Source: Ostrinia nubilalis
Lineage: Eukaryota; Arthropoda; Insecta; Lepidoptera; Crambidae
Reading direction: 5' to 3'
DNA length: 64,000 nucleotides
NCBI RefSeq assembly: GCF_963855985.1
Contig: NC_087110.1
Location: 9,663,001 to 9,727,000 of the forward strand
A program made the position numbers and the translations under genes. Within the stretch, counting starts at the first letter, position 1. The number at the start of each line of letters is the position of its first letter. The notes beneath the pieces were generated by a model. It ran no database searches. It saw only the letters and a program-made list of their open reading frames with translations, and was not told where the DNA came from. This document shows positions 20,707-31,311 of the stretch, piece by piece.

Positions 20707-20905
20707 AGTGCCGTACCGCATTGGGCGCGGTGGCACTACCAAAAATTGTCGTTTAATGGGTTATTTTTAAGTTAGTCTAAGAGACTAATTTAAATAATAA
20801 ACACATCACAGACGCTATGACTAGTGCCAAACTAGCACGAACTATGCCATGCGCAAGGCTCTTACGAAGCACGAAGCCAAAATAAAAACAAGGAAAGAAA
20901 TAAGA
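20707..20905 (-). ncRNA. Family 5 RNA 3' half, array edge
   Basis: AATTTTTGG 20739-20747 and terminal stem 20707-20737 are intact. The array ends at about 20905 inside the 120-bp insertion, so no promoter belongs to this copy. Confidence 0.35.
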
Positions 20906-21178
20906 AAGAAGTCTATATCTACTGTCATAATGAGCTGTAGAAATAGTGAAATTAAAGTTCTGTGATTGGTTCGTTCACCCTGTGCGTCCACGCGCACTGT
21001 GAGACTCATAGTCATGTTTGTGAATATGGGCGTAACTCAAGTTTAGTAGTCCAAGGATAGTGTAATTTTTAGTGCCAGGGGCACCTCAAAAATTTCGAAC
21101 GTTGCAAAGTACTAGAAGATTTTGTTCAGATATTACTCTTGGCCTAATCGAAAGAGCTTTGTATCACAAGGCAGCAAG

Positions 21179-21409
21179 ATGACGAACTCCAAAGGTTACC
21201 GCCGAGGAACCAGGGACCTGTTCGCCCGCAGGTTCCGCACACATGGAACTATCCCCCTTTCCACGTACATGAAAGTGTACAAAATCGGAGACATCGTTGA
21301 CATTAGGGGCAATGGTGCAGTCCAGAAGGGTATGCCACACAAAGTGTACCACGGCAAGACAGGCCGCGTGTACAACGTCACAGCGCACGCGCTCGGCGTG
21401 ATCGTCAAC
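21179..21409 (+). pseudogene. RpL21: Ribosomal protein L21 (eL21) N-terminal half, truncated
   Basis: 77 uninterrupted codons starting ATG ACG AAC match the start of eukaryotic eL21. Recognisable parts are [12 protein letters not shown], the YKIGDIVDI segment, QKGMPHK and [12 protein letters not shown]. The normal protein is about 160 residues; here homology stops after GVIVN and a MITE follows 30 bp later. Upstream 80 bases may be 5'UTR. There is no intron in the copied part, which suggests a retrocopy or a gene fragment carried with flanking DNA. A GTAAG donor is not present at the break, so it is unlikely to be a live first exon. Confidence 0.82.
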
Positions 21410-21439
21410 CCTATTCTTAGCCTAGTCACTTGGTCTATA

Positions 21440-21906
21440 CAGGGTGGAATTTTGTAATGCCACCTGGAGGGAAAGTACTCTTAATATTGTAGATAGAATT
21501 TTTTCATTAAAGAAAACATTCCTTTATTTTTGAAAAGAAATAGAACTGCATACAAAGATTTCCAAAAATTTGCTAGCCACAACCGGGAATCGAACCAACT
21601 AAAATCTGTTAAAAATTACACCCTGTATTTTTATTACATCGATCGTTAGGGTTAAGTATAAGGATGAAATCTCTCTAACAAACTTGGTAAATCAAATGAA
21701 AGGAAAACCATGAAATCTTTAATTATTTTAATTATGTTACAGAAAATTGCATGGTATGGTAGTGAATTTTCGAAAAATTTTCGAAAATCTTTGAATGCAG
21801 TTCTCTTTCTTTTCAGAAATAAAGGAATGTTTTCTTTAAGTAAAAATTTATATCTACAGTATTAAGAGTACTTTCCCTCCAGGTGGCATTACAAAATTCC
21901 ACCCTG
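21440..21906. mobile_element. MITE with CAGGGTGGAATTTTG termini, TA target
   Basis: Inverted ends CAGGGTGGAATTTTGTAATG and its complement, continuing through CACCTGGAGGGAAAGTACTC, flanked by TA on both sides (21438-21439, 21907-21908). A related copy is at 34079-34861. Tc1/mariner-type by the TA duplication. Confidence 0.85.
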
Positions 21907-22353
21907 TATATTGCAAGCTAGCAAGAAACACACAAGACTCATCGTGTGCTCCTTGCTAGTAGGCTGTTGAGTATTACAGTCGAGTGAACTCGATTGGGTT
22001 ATAAATGCTGCCGAATAAACTTTAACACCGCGATTCAACTACGCACAACGCCATCTATGCGTGGTTATTGTAAAACATATTCAATTTAGGCATTAATTAA
22101 TTTAGCTTAATACTTTGTTGGCAGAACATTATTACCTTTATGATACTGAGGTAGATGCCCTAACCATACTGGTATCTTCGATGGGTACTATTTTATACGT
22201 CCTCAAGCTTTATTGGATAAAACTTTTAACCTAAGTTTACACAATATTACTGGCAATTTAACTGGATATTAAATATTGGATTACAAGGAACGGATGTAAA
22301 ATAAGCGAATGGATCTCACTTAATTTGCTGGCAAAATATTTTAAACTTTTATA

Positions 22354-22519
22354 CCACCAAACTAGTTGGTGGCTCTTCAAAAATTATCAGAGGAAAGGTT
22401 ATGTTTTTAAGTAGGATTTAAATGAACATGTCGATACTGTACGAATGGGTCTCGCTCGCTTTATACTTTGTCGGAAAAACATTAATACCGAGATTTAAGT
22501 GGGCACAGCGACATCTATG
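22354..22519 (-). ncRNA. Candidate snRNA-like gene, family 6 (single copy)
   Basis: Minus strand: box CATAGATGTCGCTGTGC (22503-22519), CTCGGTATTAATG core, AGTATAAAG TATA (about 22460-22468), short body, AATTTTTGAAG (22378-22385) and a clean 7-bp terminal stem CCACCAA/TTGGTGG (22354-22372). Predicted RNA about 85-90 nt, the shortest family. It shares promoter layout but no stem sequence with the others. Confidence 0.48.
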
Positions 22520-22592
22520 ATGACTTATGAAACATCTGATTATTAAAGTTTAAGCTTAAATCTAATAATACTGTTTTTAGTAAGCCTTTGGC

Positions 22593-23386
22593 AATTGAGA
22601 ATGTTACTAGGTATGCAAAATCACTTGAAACCTATGTTACAGTTAAGCTTTTACATTTACAAATACATTAGTTTTTATTTCATTCAAAAATACCCAGTAG
22701 TTATGATTTTATAGGCATTCAAAGTTCGCTTAAATATTGAGTCCCGCCGACGGTCACGTGACCCCGTGTGACGTACATTCACAGCGTCCGCTCACTAGAA
22801 AACGGATTTAAACATACTTAAATAATTTTTTTTTGTAAATACAAACTTATTATACATATTAACACCCAGACCCATCACAGAAATTAAAATTGAACCAAAC
22901 CCAAACTTGATGCGATTGTGTCGTTTTATTGCGAATTACCTTCCAGCTCCATCATTAGACCCCGATTACTATAAAGAATTAAAATACTCAACAATACAAA
23001 ACGAACGAGCCCAAACTCGATGCATTTAAGTCGTTTTATTATAGAGTTCCTATGGCCACCTTCCAGCTCCATCATCAGATCAGCTCCATGTCATCATAAT
23101 ATTGCATGGTCATCCAAATCACATGTGTTTGCGAAATTTCAGCTTAATCGGTTGCCTGGAAGTGGGTCTTAATTCAATTTGCAAGATTCCACCCATACAA
23201 ATATGAGCCAGTCGTTGTAATATGACGTCACGCGCATAAAATGGCGGGACGGCCGCCGCCCGCACTTTTAAAATTCAATATCTTGGAAACTAATTGACGT
23301 ATCGAAATAATTCTTTCACGTGTATTTTTTATTTTTAACAGAGAATACAGAAAGCTAAAAAACAAAATTAGTGAACATTCTTCATT
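22593..23386. mobile_element. 794-bp element with weak inverted ends, copy 1
   Basis: Begins AATTGAGAATGTTACTAGG and ends TTAGTGAACATTCTTCATT, imperfect inverted repeats. A copy over 95% similar by eye lies at 28545-29339, where it interrupts the 780-bp repeat unit. The interior contains GTCACGTGAC and two GATGC..CGTTTTATT repeats. Confidence 0.7.
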
Positions 23387-23982
23387 GGCATGCCATTCCA
23401 TTGGCTCGTACAGATAAATTTGTGAGCTTGTTGCATTACATTTTACCAACAATTAAACCACCTTTGCTATAATTTTGTTAGGTCTAGGCTACTTTTTAGA
23501 TGCTGTTCAAATGTATTCGACCATAGCATTGCGTTTTCTATTGCCATTGACCTTGAAATGTTCATTACTTCACTCTAAAATATGCTAAATTAGATTAATT
23601 TGTAACATGGCTAGCATTATAGACAAAAATGTAAAGTAAATCACAGTCTTTGAGTATTGAAGCCTCTGGCACCACCGATTTAGAGGGTTATTGATTATTA
23701 TAAGCTAAGTTACAAAGAATAAAACAGTTAAACTCATCATCTCACCTTTAATTGTGGTATTCTTTGCTATAATTTAGCTAGATCTATGCTAGTTTATAAA
23801 TAATCTAAGTTTAACGTTTAAGTTTGCGTGTAAAGGCAATCTTGTAAATAAGATAATTTATCTACTGAAGCAAAGATTTTATATCAATTAACAATGTTTT
23901 CGACTTTATTTTGTTACAAGATTACCTGATTCTATTACCATTGACCTTGAAATGTTCATTCAAACAAAAGACATCCATAAGG

Positions 23983-24125
23983 CGCGCGCGCATGGGCGAC
24001 TTTTTGTCACCGTGACAGTATATCTCTCTTTCACACCTTTATTAAACGAAAAGAGAGACAACCTACTTTTCTTAACTATGAAGAGACACACTGTCACAGT
24101 GACAAAAGTCACCCGTGCGCGCAAG
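23983..24125. mobile_element. Fold-back element
   Basis: GCGCATGGGCGACTTTTTGT and ACAAAAGTCACCCGTGCGCG face each other around about 80 bp that also folds (CTCTCTTTC..GAAGAGA). No frame. Confidence 0.6.
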
Positions 24126-24628
24126 CTCTAAGCGACTGCGCACACTGGACGACAATCGCGGCGACTAGACGCTGCGACTAGACGCCTATTCTTGTTAATT
24201 TCACGACTTCGCGCACTGACTTCGACAGCACATCAGGCTACCCATTTTTGTTGCAAACTCGCCCATATTACAACTGCACAAGAACCCGCAGTAGTTACGT
24301 TGACGTGCCATCGTCTGTACAGAAAATTGGTAAGAATAAGCGTCTGTCTTGTCGCCGCGACTGTCGCCCAGTGGGCGTTAATTTAGATCAATGTAAAACA
24401 TGGTGGTAGAAAGTTATAAACTAAATCACAATCTTTGATTATTTAAGCCTGTAATAAACGCCATTTATATTACCTTACTGATATGGTTTATTGCCCAGTT
24501 CTTCGATGATTTCGACATGAATTTATAGAAATAATATTTAAAATAATATTATAATTTAGCGAAATTCTATACACTTATGTTTTGGTAAAACATCGAAAAT
24601 TGCAATGTAAAAATACTACTAAAATTGT

Positions 24629-24647
24629 GACACAGTGACATCTATGT
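24629..24647 (-). promoter_or_regulatory. Degenerate upstream box facing away from family 7 gene
   Basis: ACATAGATGTCACTGTGTC on minus resembles the promoter box and lies 63 bp from the plus-strand box at 24711. No clear TATA, Sm tract or stem follows to the left. Possibly the remnant of a divergent partner. Confidence 0.35.
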
Positions 24648-24710
24648 ATTTTCGTTGTCGACACCTCATAGCTGTATGCATTAACTCCCGATCTAATTAC
24701 ACCGTAAAAA

Positions 24711-24929
24711 CATAGATGTCGCTGTGCTTACTTGATTCACGGTGGCGAAGTTACATCTCGAGCATATAAATATCTCAGAAATTTTATTCGTAGTCACCAT
24801 TTTAGTCTTAAAGACATAAGTTAGACATAAGTAACTAGTCATAGACTAGGAATCAATGTATAACGTCTAGAGATTTTATTTTCATTATTATTTTTGTAAG
24901 TGCTGCCGAGCTAAAAGCGGAGCAGCGCT
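24711..24929 (+). ncRNA. Candidate snRNA-like gene, family 7 (single copy)
   Basis: Box CATAGATGTCGCTGTGC (24711-24727), 10 nt, CACGGTGGCGAAG from 24738, exactly 27 nt to TATAAATA (24765-24772). Body with GTCTT/AAGAC and CTAGTC/GACTAG stem-loops, ATTTTTG tract (24890-24896), and an 8-bp terminal stem AGTGCTGC/GCAGCGCT (24899-24929). Predicted RNA about 24797-24929, near 133 nt. Not in an array, which argues that the architecture is a gene rather than a satellite by-product. Confidence 0.52.
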
Positions 24930-25129
24930 GTTTAAATCAGTAGTACCGTACTTTGAACCTTAAGCCCATGGTATTAAGTATTAATGTGTATTACAAGAAT
25001 TTACAGAATTATTCGTAAAACGCTAAAATGACCACACTTTCTCTTTGTGTCTAAAAACACTTATTAAGATTGTATATTCTGAAACGACACCCAAAATGAC
25101 TGAGGACTGTATTATTAGGAACTATTGTT

Positions 25130-25521
25130 ATCATCATCATCATCATTTGAGCCACAGGACGTCCACTGCTGAACATAGGCCTCAATGAAGTTGGGCCGGT
25201 TGGTAGTGACCTGCATCCAGCGCCTTCCTGCAACCTTTAACACTAAGGCCACTGCTTCTTTACGAGATCAACTCAGAAATGAGGAGATCCGTAAACGAAC
25301 TGAAGTCGCTGACATAGCCTGGATTAGCAAGCTGAAGTGGCAATGGGCAGAAGTGAGGAGATCCACTGAAGTCGCTGACATAGCCCGACGGATTAGCAAG
25401 CTGAAGTGGCAATGGACAGGGCACATAGTATGCAGAACTGACGGCCGATGGGGCAGCAAGGTTCTGGAATGGAGGCCGCATACCGGCAAGCGCAGCGTGA
25501 GACGTCCACACACAAGGTGGA
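25130..25521. mobile_element. RTE LINE fragments in opposite orientations
   Basis: 25130-25205 is a minus-strand RTE 3' end (CAGGACGTCCACTGCTGAAC on plus). 25264-25521 is a plus-strand piece of the C-terminal ORF region. The latter has a 65-bp internal tandem duplication (GAGGAGATCC..CAAGCTGAAGTGGCAATGG twice). The 117-residue frame is a remnant, not a gene. Confidence 0.65.
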
Positions 25522-25587
25522 CTATAGTTACACTTTAGGAACCTAATAATAATATGTAACCACATACTAGTTCGGAAGTAAAAAACA

Positions 25588-25713
25588 ACACCAAAATTCG
25601 ATTGAATCTCATGTCCTAGATTATGTCCTGCAACTAGTACAAATACTGAAATTCGACCTTATAGATTGGGACAAAAGTCCCAATCTATACCTGATATTCA
25701 ATCGAGTTTTGTG
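25588..25713. repeat. Nested inverted repeat with perfect 13-bp hairpin
   Basis: Inner arm TATAGATTGGGAC, loop AAAA, then the exact complement at 25660-25689. Outer arms AAAATTCGATTGAAT and ATTCAATCGAGTTTT. Either a small MITE or a hairpin precursor. Confidence 0.5.
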
Positions 25714-26267
25714 CTTCGCTAAGTCCATTTTTATCTGTGGATTATATTAACGTCGTTTCAGTTTGAATGTCTTAATAACTGATCATTATAATTTGTATGG
25801 GACAGTCTTTTATTAGTCCCAGGATCTTAGAGTTAAGTGTATAAGCTCCAGAATTGGTTTTTTTAATGTTTTATAATACTTCTGTATAAAGTAAACCCAC
25901 CTCAATAGTCTCTCATTCTGTCATGTTTATAGGCTATAAATTATAGATGTAATTTCGCTACAATTTAATTAAAAATCGATGTTTTTGTCACAAGTATGTA
26001 CCTTAAAATTTAGTTTGAAGAATGATTGTTTTTGTACTGAATTATACAACATGTTGAGTTTACCCTCTCTTTTATTTCTAATAAAACCCCGTAGTAATAT
26101 TATAATCCTTGTACTACCTAGTTGTTACTGTAGAAAACAGACAACCCCATAAAAACAATGTGGGTAGGTAGGTAAATAAAATATTGTGTTGTAGTAACCT
26201 GCATACATAAAGATAACCTATCTTCAGTAGAATACATTATTTACATGAAAATGTTTCTTTACACGGA

Positions 26268-26330
26268 GATCGAACCCTTCAAAAATTAATCGTGTGGCCT
26301 AGTTCTCAACCACTACGCCTAATCAATCGT
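26268..26330 (-). mobile_element. tRNA-like SINE head, degenerate
   Basis: Minus strand GGCGTAGTGGTTGAG (A box) and GGGTTCGATCTCC (B box). The anticodon arm contains an inserted AATTAATTTTTG, so not a tRNA gene. Confidence 0.4.
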
Positions 26331-26526
26331 AAAAAATATAAACAGGACACAATAAATTCGTGTAGGTACCTTGAAGTAAATTACTTCAGTTAGAAACCCA
26401 GATCTAGATACCAAAGGCACAGTAGGACAGTGTGACACTAAGTATAGTTTAGTTGTATTTATAATGCTCTCATTCATTTCTATAAGGTATAACAATAAAC
26501 AGCTTATTTTTCGTTCGTTCGTTTCA

Positions 26527-26640
26527 GCCAAATGACGTCCACAGCTGTACAAAGGCCTCCCCCAAGGTTTTCCACAATGAACGGTCCTGCGCCGCCCGTA
26601 TCCAGGCTCCTCCCGCGACCTTTACCTGATCGTCAGTCCA
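26527..26640 (-). mobile_element. RTE LINE 3' end fragment
   Basis: Same family as the 41221-42797 element: (GAAC)n tail, then CAAATGACGTCCAC and CTTTACCTGATCGTCAGTCC on plus. Confidence 0.65.
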
Positions 26641-26796
26641 CCAAACTTATACCTATTCACATCTATGTCAAGCGTTCTATTTCCTCTCAGCATCAGCCGG
26701 TATGTTGTCCCGAAGTGGTGGTAGGAAGCTATTTGGGACGTGTATACGTGCCCTGAAAAAGGTCTACAATCCATCCAAATAATATAATGTAAACTA

Positions 26797-27050
26797 GCGG
26801 CCGCCCGCGACTTCGTATGCGTGGATCTCGTTTTACCCCATTGAAGTAATATTACATTATAACTCAATGTTTTACCCCTTTAGGGGTGGAGTTTCGTAAA
26901 ATCCTTAGCGGATGCCTACGTCATAACATCTACCTGCATGCCAAATTTCAGCCCGATCCGTCTAGTGGTTTGGGCTGTGCGTTGATAGATGACTATGTCA
27001 GTTAGTCAGTCAGTCCTTTGAGTTTTAAATATGTATTTAGATATTTAGCT
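26797..27050 (-). mobile_element. Helitron-like element, GGCCGCTAG end
   Basis: ACTAGCGGCCGCCCGCGACT on plus is the complement of the GTCGCGGGCGGCCGCTAGT end seen at 29560-29574 and elsewhere. The body includes TGCATGCCAAATTTCAG and (GTCA)n. Boundaries on the right are uncertain. Confidence 0.5.
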
Positions 27051-27114
27051 GGACTGCGATTGAATCTAGAATTTGAAACAACTGACGAGCAAGGGTTGCG
27101 GGTCTTCGTCGCTT

Positions 27115-27285
27115 AGCCTAGGCGCAGACCATCGATTTTTCGTCGGCCGTTAGTTTAGTCGGGTAGTTGATCAGTATGGGCATGTATGGAAGTGCGCACA
27201 TTACACCGATTCTATTTGGTCGATTCTTTATACTTTAAATCGGGCACAACTATCGGCCAACTAAAAATCGGTGGTCTGCGCCTAG
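27115..27285. mobile_element. MITE with GGCGCAGACCA termini, copy 1
   Basis: CTAGGCGCAGACCATCGATT and AATCGGTGGTCTGCGCCTAG are inverted ends about 170 bp apart. A reverse-orientation copy lies at 39750-39912. Confidence 0.75.
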
Positions 27286-27594
27286 TCTTAGTTGGAGAAG
27301 TGCCAGCAGTTTGAAATACATACCAATAGGTTTACTTTTAAGTAAGTTTAGTTTTTATACGCAAATAACCGCCTATGTTCATCAAAAATAATAGTTATAA
27401 GATTCTATGAAAATTAAATATCCAATGGTTTTGGAGCCTATTCAAGATTAAAATATTGAAATATTTTTTCTTTATAATAATAATTAGTGTAGACAACACT
27501 TTGAAGGTAACTTATTAGCTAAAATCATAATATGCACCTATGAACAGGCAGCACATCCGTCTTACCTTTTTTTTCAAAAGATTATTACCAATTT

Positions 27595-27768
27595 GTATTG
27601 CCCAAATTACTAATAGTCCCATTAGCCCCTCGTGGTAAGCTAAATAAGCTTGTGTTACGAGTGGGCTCACCACAATAGTCGAGCGGCGGTGGGATTCGAA
27701 CCCGCGTTCCTCGTATCTCGAGTCGGCCACACCGACCCCTTCACCGTTCGGCTATCGTGGTTATGTCA
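27595..27768 (-). mobile_element. tRNA-derived SINE, second family
   Basis: Minus strand: GATAGCCGAACGGTGAAGGG head, ACTCGAGATACGAGG, GCGGGTTCGAATCCC B box, then GTGGTGAGCCCACTCGTAAC and a CATTAG-type tail. Tail pieces of the same family are at 45660-45745 and 59925-59990. Confidence 0.65.
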
Positions 27769-27909
27769 CATCTACGTCATAATTATCTTCTATTTTTTGT
27801 GTAAAAACACCCCTTCTTTTTCTTCTTTCTAGTTTGTCCGGTTCGGTGTTGGTTCAATAATACATCTATTATACAAAAAACGTGCCTATTGCAAGCACTT
27901 ATAAGACCA

Positions 27910-28109
27910 CTAGCTTTTGCCCGCGGTTTCACCCGCGTGAAATTTAGTTTGTCACAATATCGTCATAAATTATAGCCTATATGTTATTCTAGGTTATAAA
28001 CAATAATACTATAAAGTTTTATCAAAATCTGTTCAGTAGTTTTTGCGTGAAAGAGTAACAAACATCCAGACATCGTAACTTTCGCATTTATAATATTAGT
28101 TTAGTAGGA
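27910..28109 (-). mobile_element. Non-autonomous Helitron
   Basis: Minus-strand TCCTACTAAACTAATATTAT start and GCGGGCAAAAGCTAG end, with AACAAACATCCAGACATC inside. The plus-strand GTTATAAACAATAATACT stretch here is the empty target used by the Helitron at 48482. Confidence 0.7.
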
Positions 28110-28175
28110 TTATAGATAGTGTGCTTGACTGTCGTTACGGGCTATCGATAAACGGCAAGCGGTACAACAGTTTGC

Positions 28176-28391
28176 CAATAGATGTCGCTGTGCTGACTTG
28201 ACTCGCGGCAACGAAATTTTATCAGCACCATATAAATACCCCGCAGATCATCTGCTTCTTTACATCGAAGTAAATATGTACACCAAAACGTAAGTCGTAT
28301 AATACTTCGCGCAATAATAAAATCATATCGTATGGTTAATGTAAAATAATATTTTTTGAAATGCTACCGAGCGTAAATGCTTAGGGGGCAT
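28176..28391 (+). ncRNA. Candidate snRNA-like gene, family 8, copy 1
   Basis: Box CAATAGATGTCGCTGTGC (28176-28193), 10 nt, CGCGGCAACGAAATTTT from 28204, 27 nt to TATAAATA (28231-28238), palindrome GCAGATCATCTGC just downstream. RNA predicted about 28262-28391, near 130 nt: CTTC..GAAG stem-loop, CGTAAGT..ACTTCGCG pairing, ATTTTTTG tract (28351-28358), terminal stem ATGCTACC/GGGGGCAT (28361-28391). Six copies in the window, four plus and two minus. A GTAAGT lies about 28 nt from the predicted 5' end in every copy. The minus-strand 61-residue frame is an antisense by-product. Confidence 0.5.
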
Positions 28392-28544
28392 CAGAAAATC
28401 TAAATAAAAGGAGAAATTGACTGACTTAGTGACATATCAACGCACAGCCTAAACGGCTAAACGTAGGCACTTGAAATTTGGAAGGGACGTAGCTTAGGTA
28501 CCGTAGAGGTGCACCAAGAAAGGAATTCCCGAAATTCCCACGGA

Positions 28545-29339
28545 AATTGAGAATGTTACTAGGTATGCAAAATCACTTGAAACCTATGTTACAGTTAAGC
28601 TTTTACATTTACAAATACATTAGTTTTTATTTCATTCAAAAATACCCAGTTGTTATGATTTTATAGGCATTCAAAGTTCGCTTAAATATTGAGTCCCGCC
28701 GACGGTCACGTGACCCCGTGTGACGTACATTCACAGCGTCCGCTCACTAGAAAACGGATATAAACATACTTAAATATTTTTTTTTTGTAAATACAAACTT
28801 ATTATACATATTAACACCCAGACCCATCTCAGAAATTAAAATTGAACCAAACCAAAACTTGATGCGATTGTGTCGTTTTATTGCGAATTACCTTCCAGCT
28901 CCATCATTAGACCCCGATTACTACATAGAATTAAAATACTCATCAATACAAAACGAACGAGCCCAAACTCGATGCATTTAAGTCGTTTTATTATAGAGTT
29001 CCTATGGCCACCTTCCAGCTCCATCATCAGATCAGCTCCATGTCATCATAATATTGCATGGTCATCTAAATCACATGTGTTTGCGAAATTTCAGCTTAAT
29101 CGGTTGCCTGGAACTGGGTCTTAATTCAGCTTGCAAGATTCCACCCATACAAATATGAGCCAGTCGTTGTAATAATGACGTCACGCGCATAAAATGGCGG
29201 GCCGGCCGCCGCCCGCACTTTTAAAATTCAATATCTTGGAAACTAATTGACGTATCGAAATAATTCTTTCACGTGTATTTTTTATTTTTAACAGAGAATA
29301 CAGAAAGCTACAAAACAAAATTAGTGAACATTCTTCATT
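28545..29339. mobile_element. 795-bp element with weak inverted ends, copy 2
   Basis: Copy of 22593-23386. Its absence from the units at 30116 and 30896 (CCCACGGAAACGGGAAATCC) gives empty sites, which confirms mobility. A few bases of the target differ, so the exact duplication is not determined. Confidence 0.75.
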
Positions 29340-29751
29340 AGCGGGAAAATCCTTTTGTATGAAAAATCTAAACCGCTTATGTTAGACGCTTGAAATTTGG
29401 CATGCAGGTACCTTAGTAAACTTAAAACTTAGTTGCAACAGGATATTGCAAAATTCCCACGCGAACGGGAGTTAGCGGGAAAAAACATTTGTATGAAAAA
29501 ATCTAAACCGCGTAAGATAGATGAAGGGGGTAAAACGGGATCCACGCGTACGAAGTCGCGGGCGGCCGCTAGTAAACAATAATACTGTAAAGTTTTATCA
29601 AAATCTGTTCAGTAGTTTTTGCGTGAAAGAGTAACAAACATCCAGACATCGTAACTTTCGCATTTATAATATTAGTTTAGTAGGATTATAGATAGTGTGC
29701 TTGACTGTCGTTACGGGCTATCGATAAACGGCAAGCGGTACAACAGTTTGC

Positions 29752-29967
29752 CAATAGATGTCGCTGTGCTGACTTGACTCGCGGCAACGAAATTTTATCA
29801 GCACCATATAAATACCCCGCAGATCATCTGCTGCTTTACATCGAAGTAAATATGTACACCAAAACGTAAGTCGTATAATACTTCGCGCAATAATAAAATC
29901 ATATCGTATGGTTAATGTAAAATAATATTTTTTGAAATGCTACCGAGCGTAAATGCTTAGGGGGCAT
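29752..29967 (+). ncRNA. Candidate snRNA-like gene, family 8, copy 2
   Basis: Box 29752-29769, TATAAATA 29807-29814, ATTTTTTG 29927-29934, terminal stem 29937-29967. All landmarks match copy 1. Confidence 0.5.
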
Positions 29968-30531
29968 CAGAAAATCTAAATAAAAGGAGAAATTGACTGA
30001 CTTAGTGACATATCCACGCACAGCCTAAACGGCTAAACGTAGGCACTTGAAATTTGGAAGGGACGTAGCTTAGGTACCGTAGAGGTGCACCAAGAAAGGA
30101 ATTCCCGAAATTCCCACGGAAACGGGAAATCCTTTTGTATGAAAAATCTAAACCGCTTATGTTAGACGCTTGAAATTTGGCATGCAGGTACCTTAGTAAA
30201 CTTAAAACTTAGTTGCAACAGGATATTGCAAAATTCCCACGCGAACGGGAGTTAGCGGGAAAAAACATTTGTATGAAAAAATCTAAACCGCGTAAGATAG
30301 ATGAAGGGGGTAAAACGGGATCCACGCGTACGAAGTCGCGGGCGGCCGCTAGTAAACAATAATACTGTAAAGTTTTATCAAAATCTGTTCAGTAGTTTTT
30401 GCGTGAAAGAGTAACAAACATCCAGACATCGTAACTTTCGCATTTATAATATTAGTTTAGTAGGATTATAGATAGTGTGCTTGACTGTCGTTACGGGCTA
30501 TCGATAAACGGCAAGCGGTACAACAGTTTGC

Positions 30532-30747
30532 CAATAGATGTCGCTGTGCTGACTTGACTCGCGGCAACGAAATTTTATCAGCACCATATAAATACCCCGC
30601 AGATCATCTGCTGCTTTACATCGAAGTAAATATGTACACCAAAACGTAAGTCGTATAATACTTCGCGCAATAATAAAATCATATCGTATGGTTAATGTAA
30701 AATAATATTTTTTGAAATGCTACCGAGCGTAAATGCTTAGGGGGCAT
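30532..30747 (+). ncRNA. Candidate snRNA-like gene, family 8, copy 3
   Basis: Box 30532-30549, TATAAATA 30587-30594, ATTTTTTG 30707-30714, terminal stem 30717-30747. Identical in the RNA part to copy 2. Confidence 0.5.
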
Positions 30748-31311
30748 CAGAAAATCTAAATAAAAGGAGAAATTGACTGACTTAGTGACATATCCACGCA
30801 CAGCCTAAACGGCTAAACGTAGGCACTTGAAATTTGGAAGGGACGTAGCTTAGGTACCGTAGAGATGCACCAAGAAAGGAATTCCCGAAATTCCCACGGA
30901 AACGGGAAATCCTTTTGTATGAAAAATCTAAACCGCTTATGTTAGACGCTTGAAATTTGGCATGCAGGTACCTTAGTAAACTTAAAACTTAGTTGCAACA
31001 GGATATTGCAAAATTCCCACGCGAACGGGAGTTAGCGGGAAAAAACATTTGTATGAAAAAATCTAAACCGCGTAAGATAGATGAAGGGGGTAAAACGGGA
31101 TCCACGCGTACGAAGTCGCGGGCGGCCGCTAGTAAACAATAATACTGTAAAGTTTTATCAAAATCTGTTCAGTAGTTTTTGCGTGAAAGAGTAACAAACA
31201 TCCAGACATCGTAACTTTCGCATTTATAATATTAGTTTAGTAGGATTATAGATAGTGTGCTTGACTGTCGTTATGTGCTATCGATAAACGGCAAGCGGTA
31301 CAAGAGTTTGC

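Larger units (their letters stand above)
18390..20905. repeat. 915-bp tandem array (about 2.7 copies)
   Basis: The start of the CCGTGGGAGAGCC element recurs at 18399, 19314 and 20229, spacing exactly 915. RNA stems recur at 18878 and 19793 with the same spacing and at 20707 with 914. Each unit holds a SINE-like element, a promoter (GCGACATCTAG, for example 18842-18858), a family 5 terminal stem and a 120-bp insertion starting ATGCCATGCGCAAGGC. Copies are almost identical, so the expansion is recent. Confidence 0.92.
21071..22059 (-). ncRNA. Family 5-like RNA gene split by insertions
   Basis: Promoter at the right end: box CATAGATGGCGTTGTGC 22043-22059, CGCGGTG core, ATTTATAAC at about 21998-22006, TCGAGT/ACTCGA stem-loop and a CTAGCAAG..CTAG hairpin to 21915. 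The matching 3' end is AAATTTTTGAG (21087-21094) with stem GTGCC/GGCAC at 21071. About 800 bp between them consist of an RpL21 fragment and a MITE. That the two halves were one gene is inference from the order. Confidence 0.35.

Noticed and set aside
21122..21457. Functional RpL21 gene
   Set aside because: Only 77 of about 160 codons, no donor at the break, and a MITE follows.
25185..25538. 117-codon gene
   Set aside because: The peptide (KLKWQWTGHIV-type) is the RTE ORF tail, with an internal duplication and fusion to an opposite fragment.
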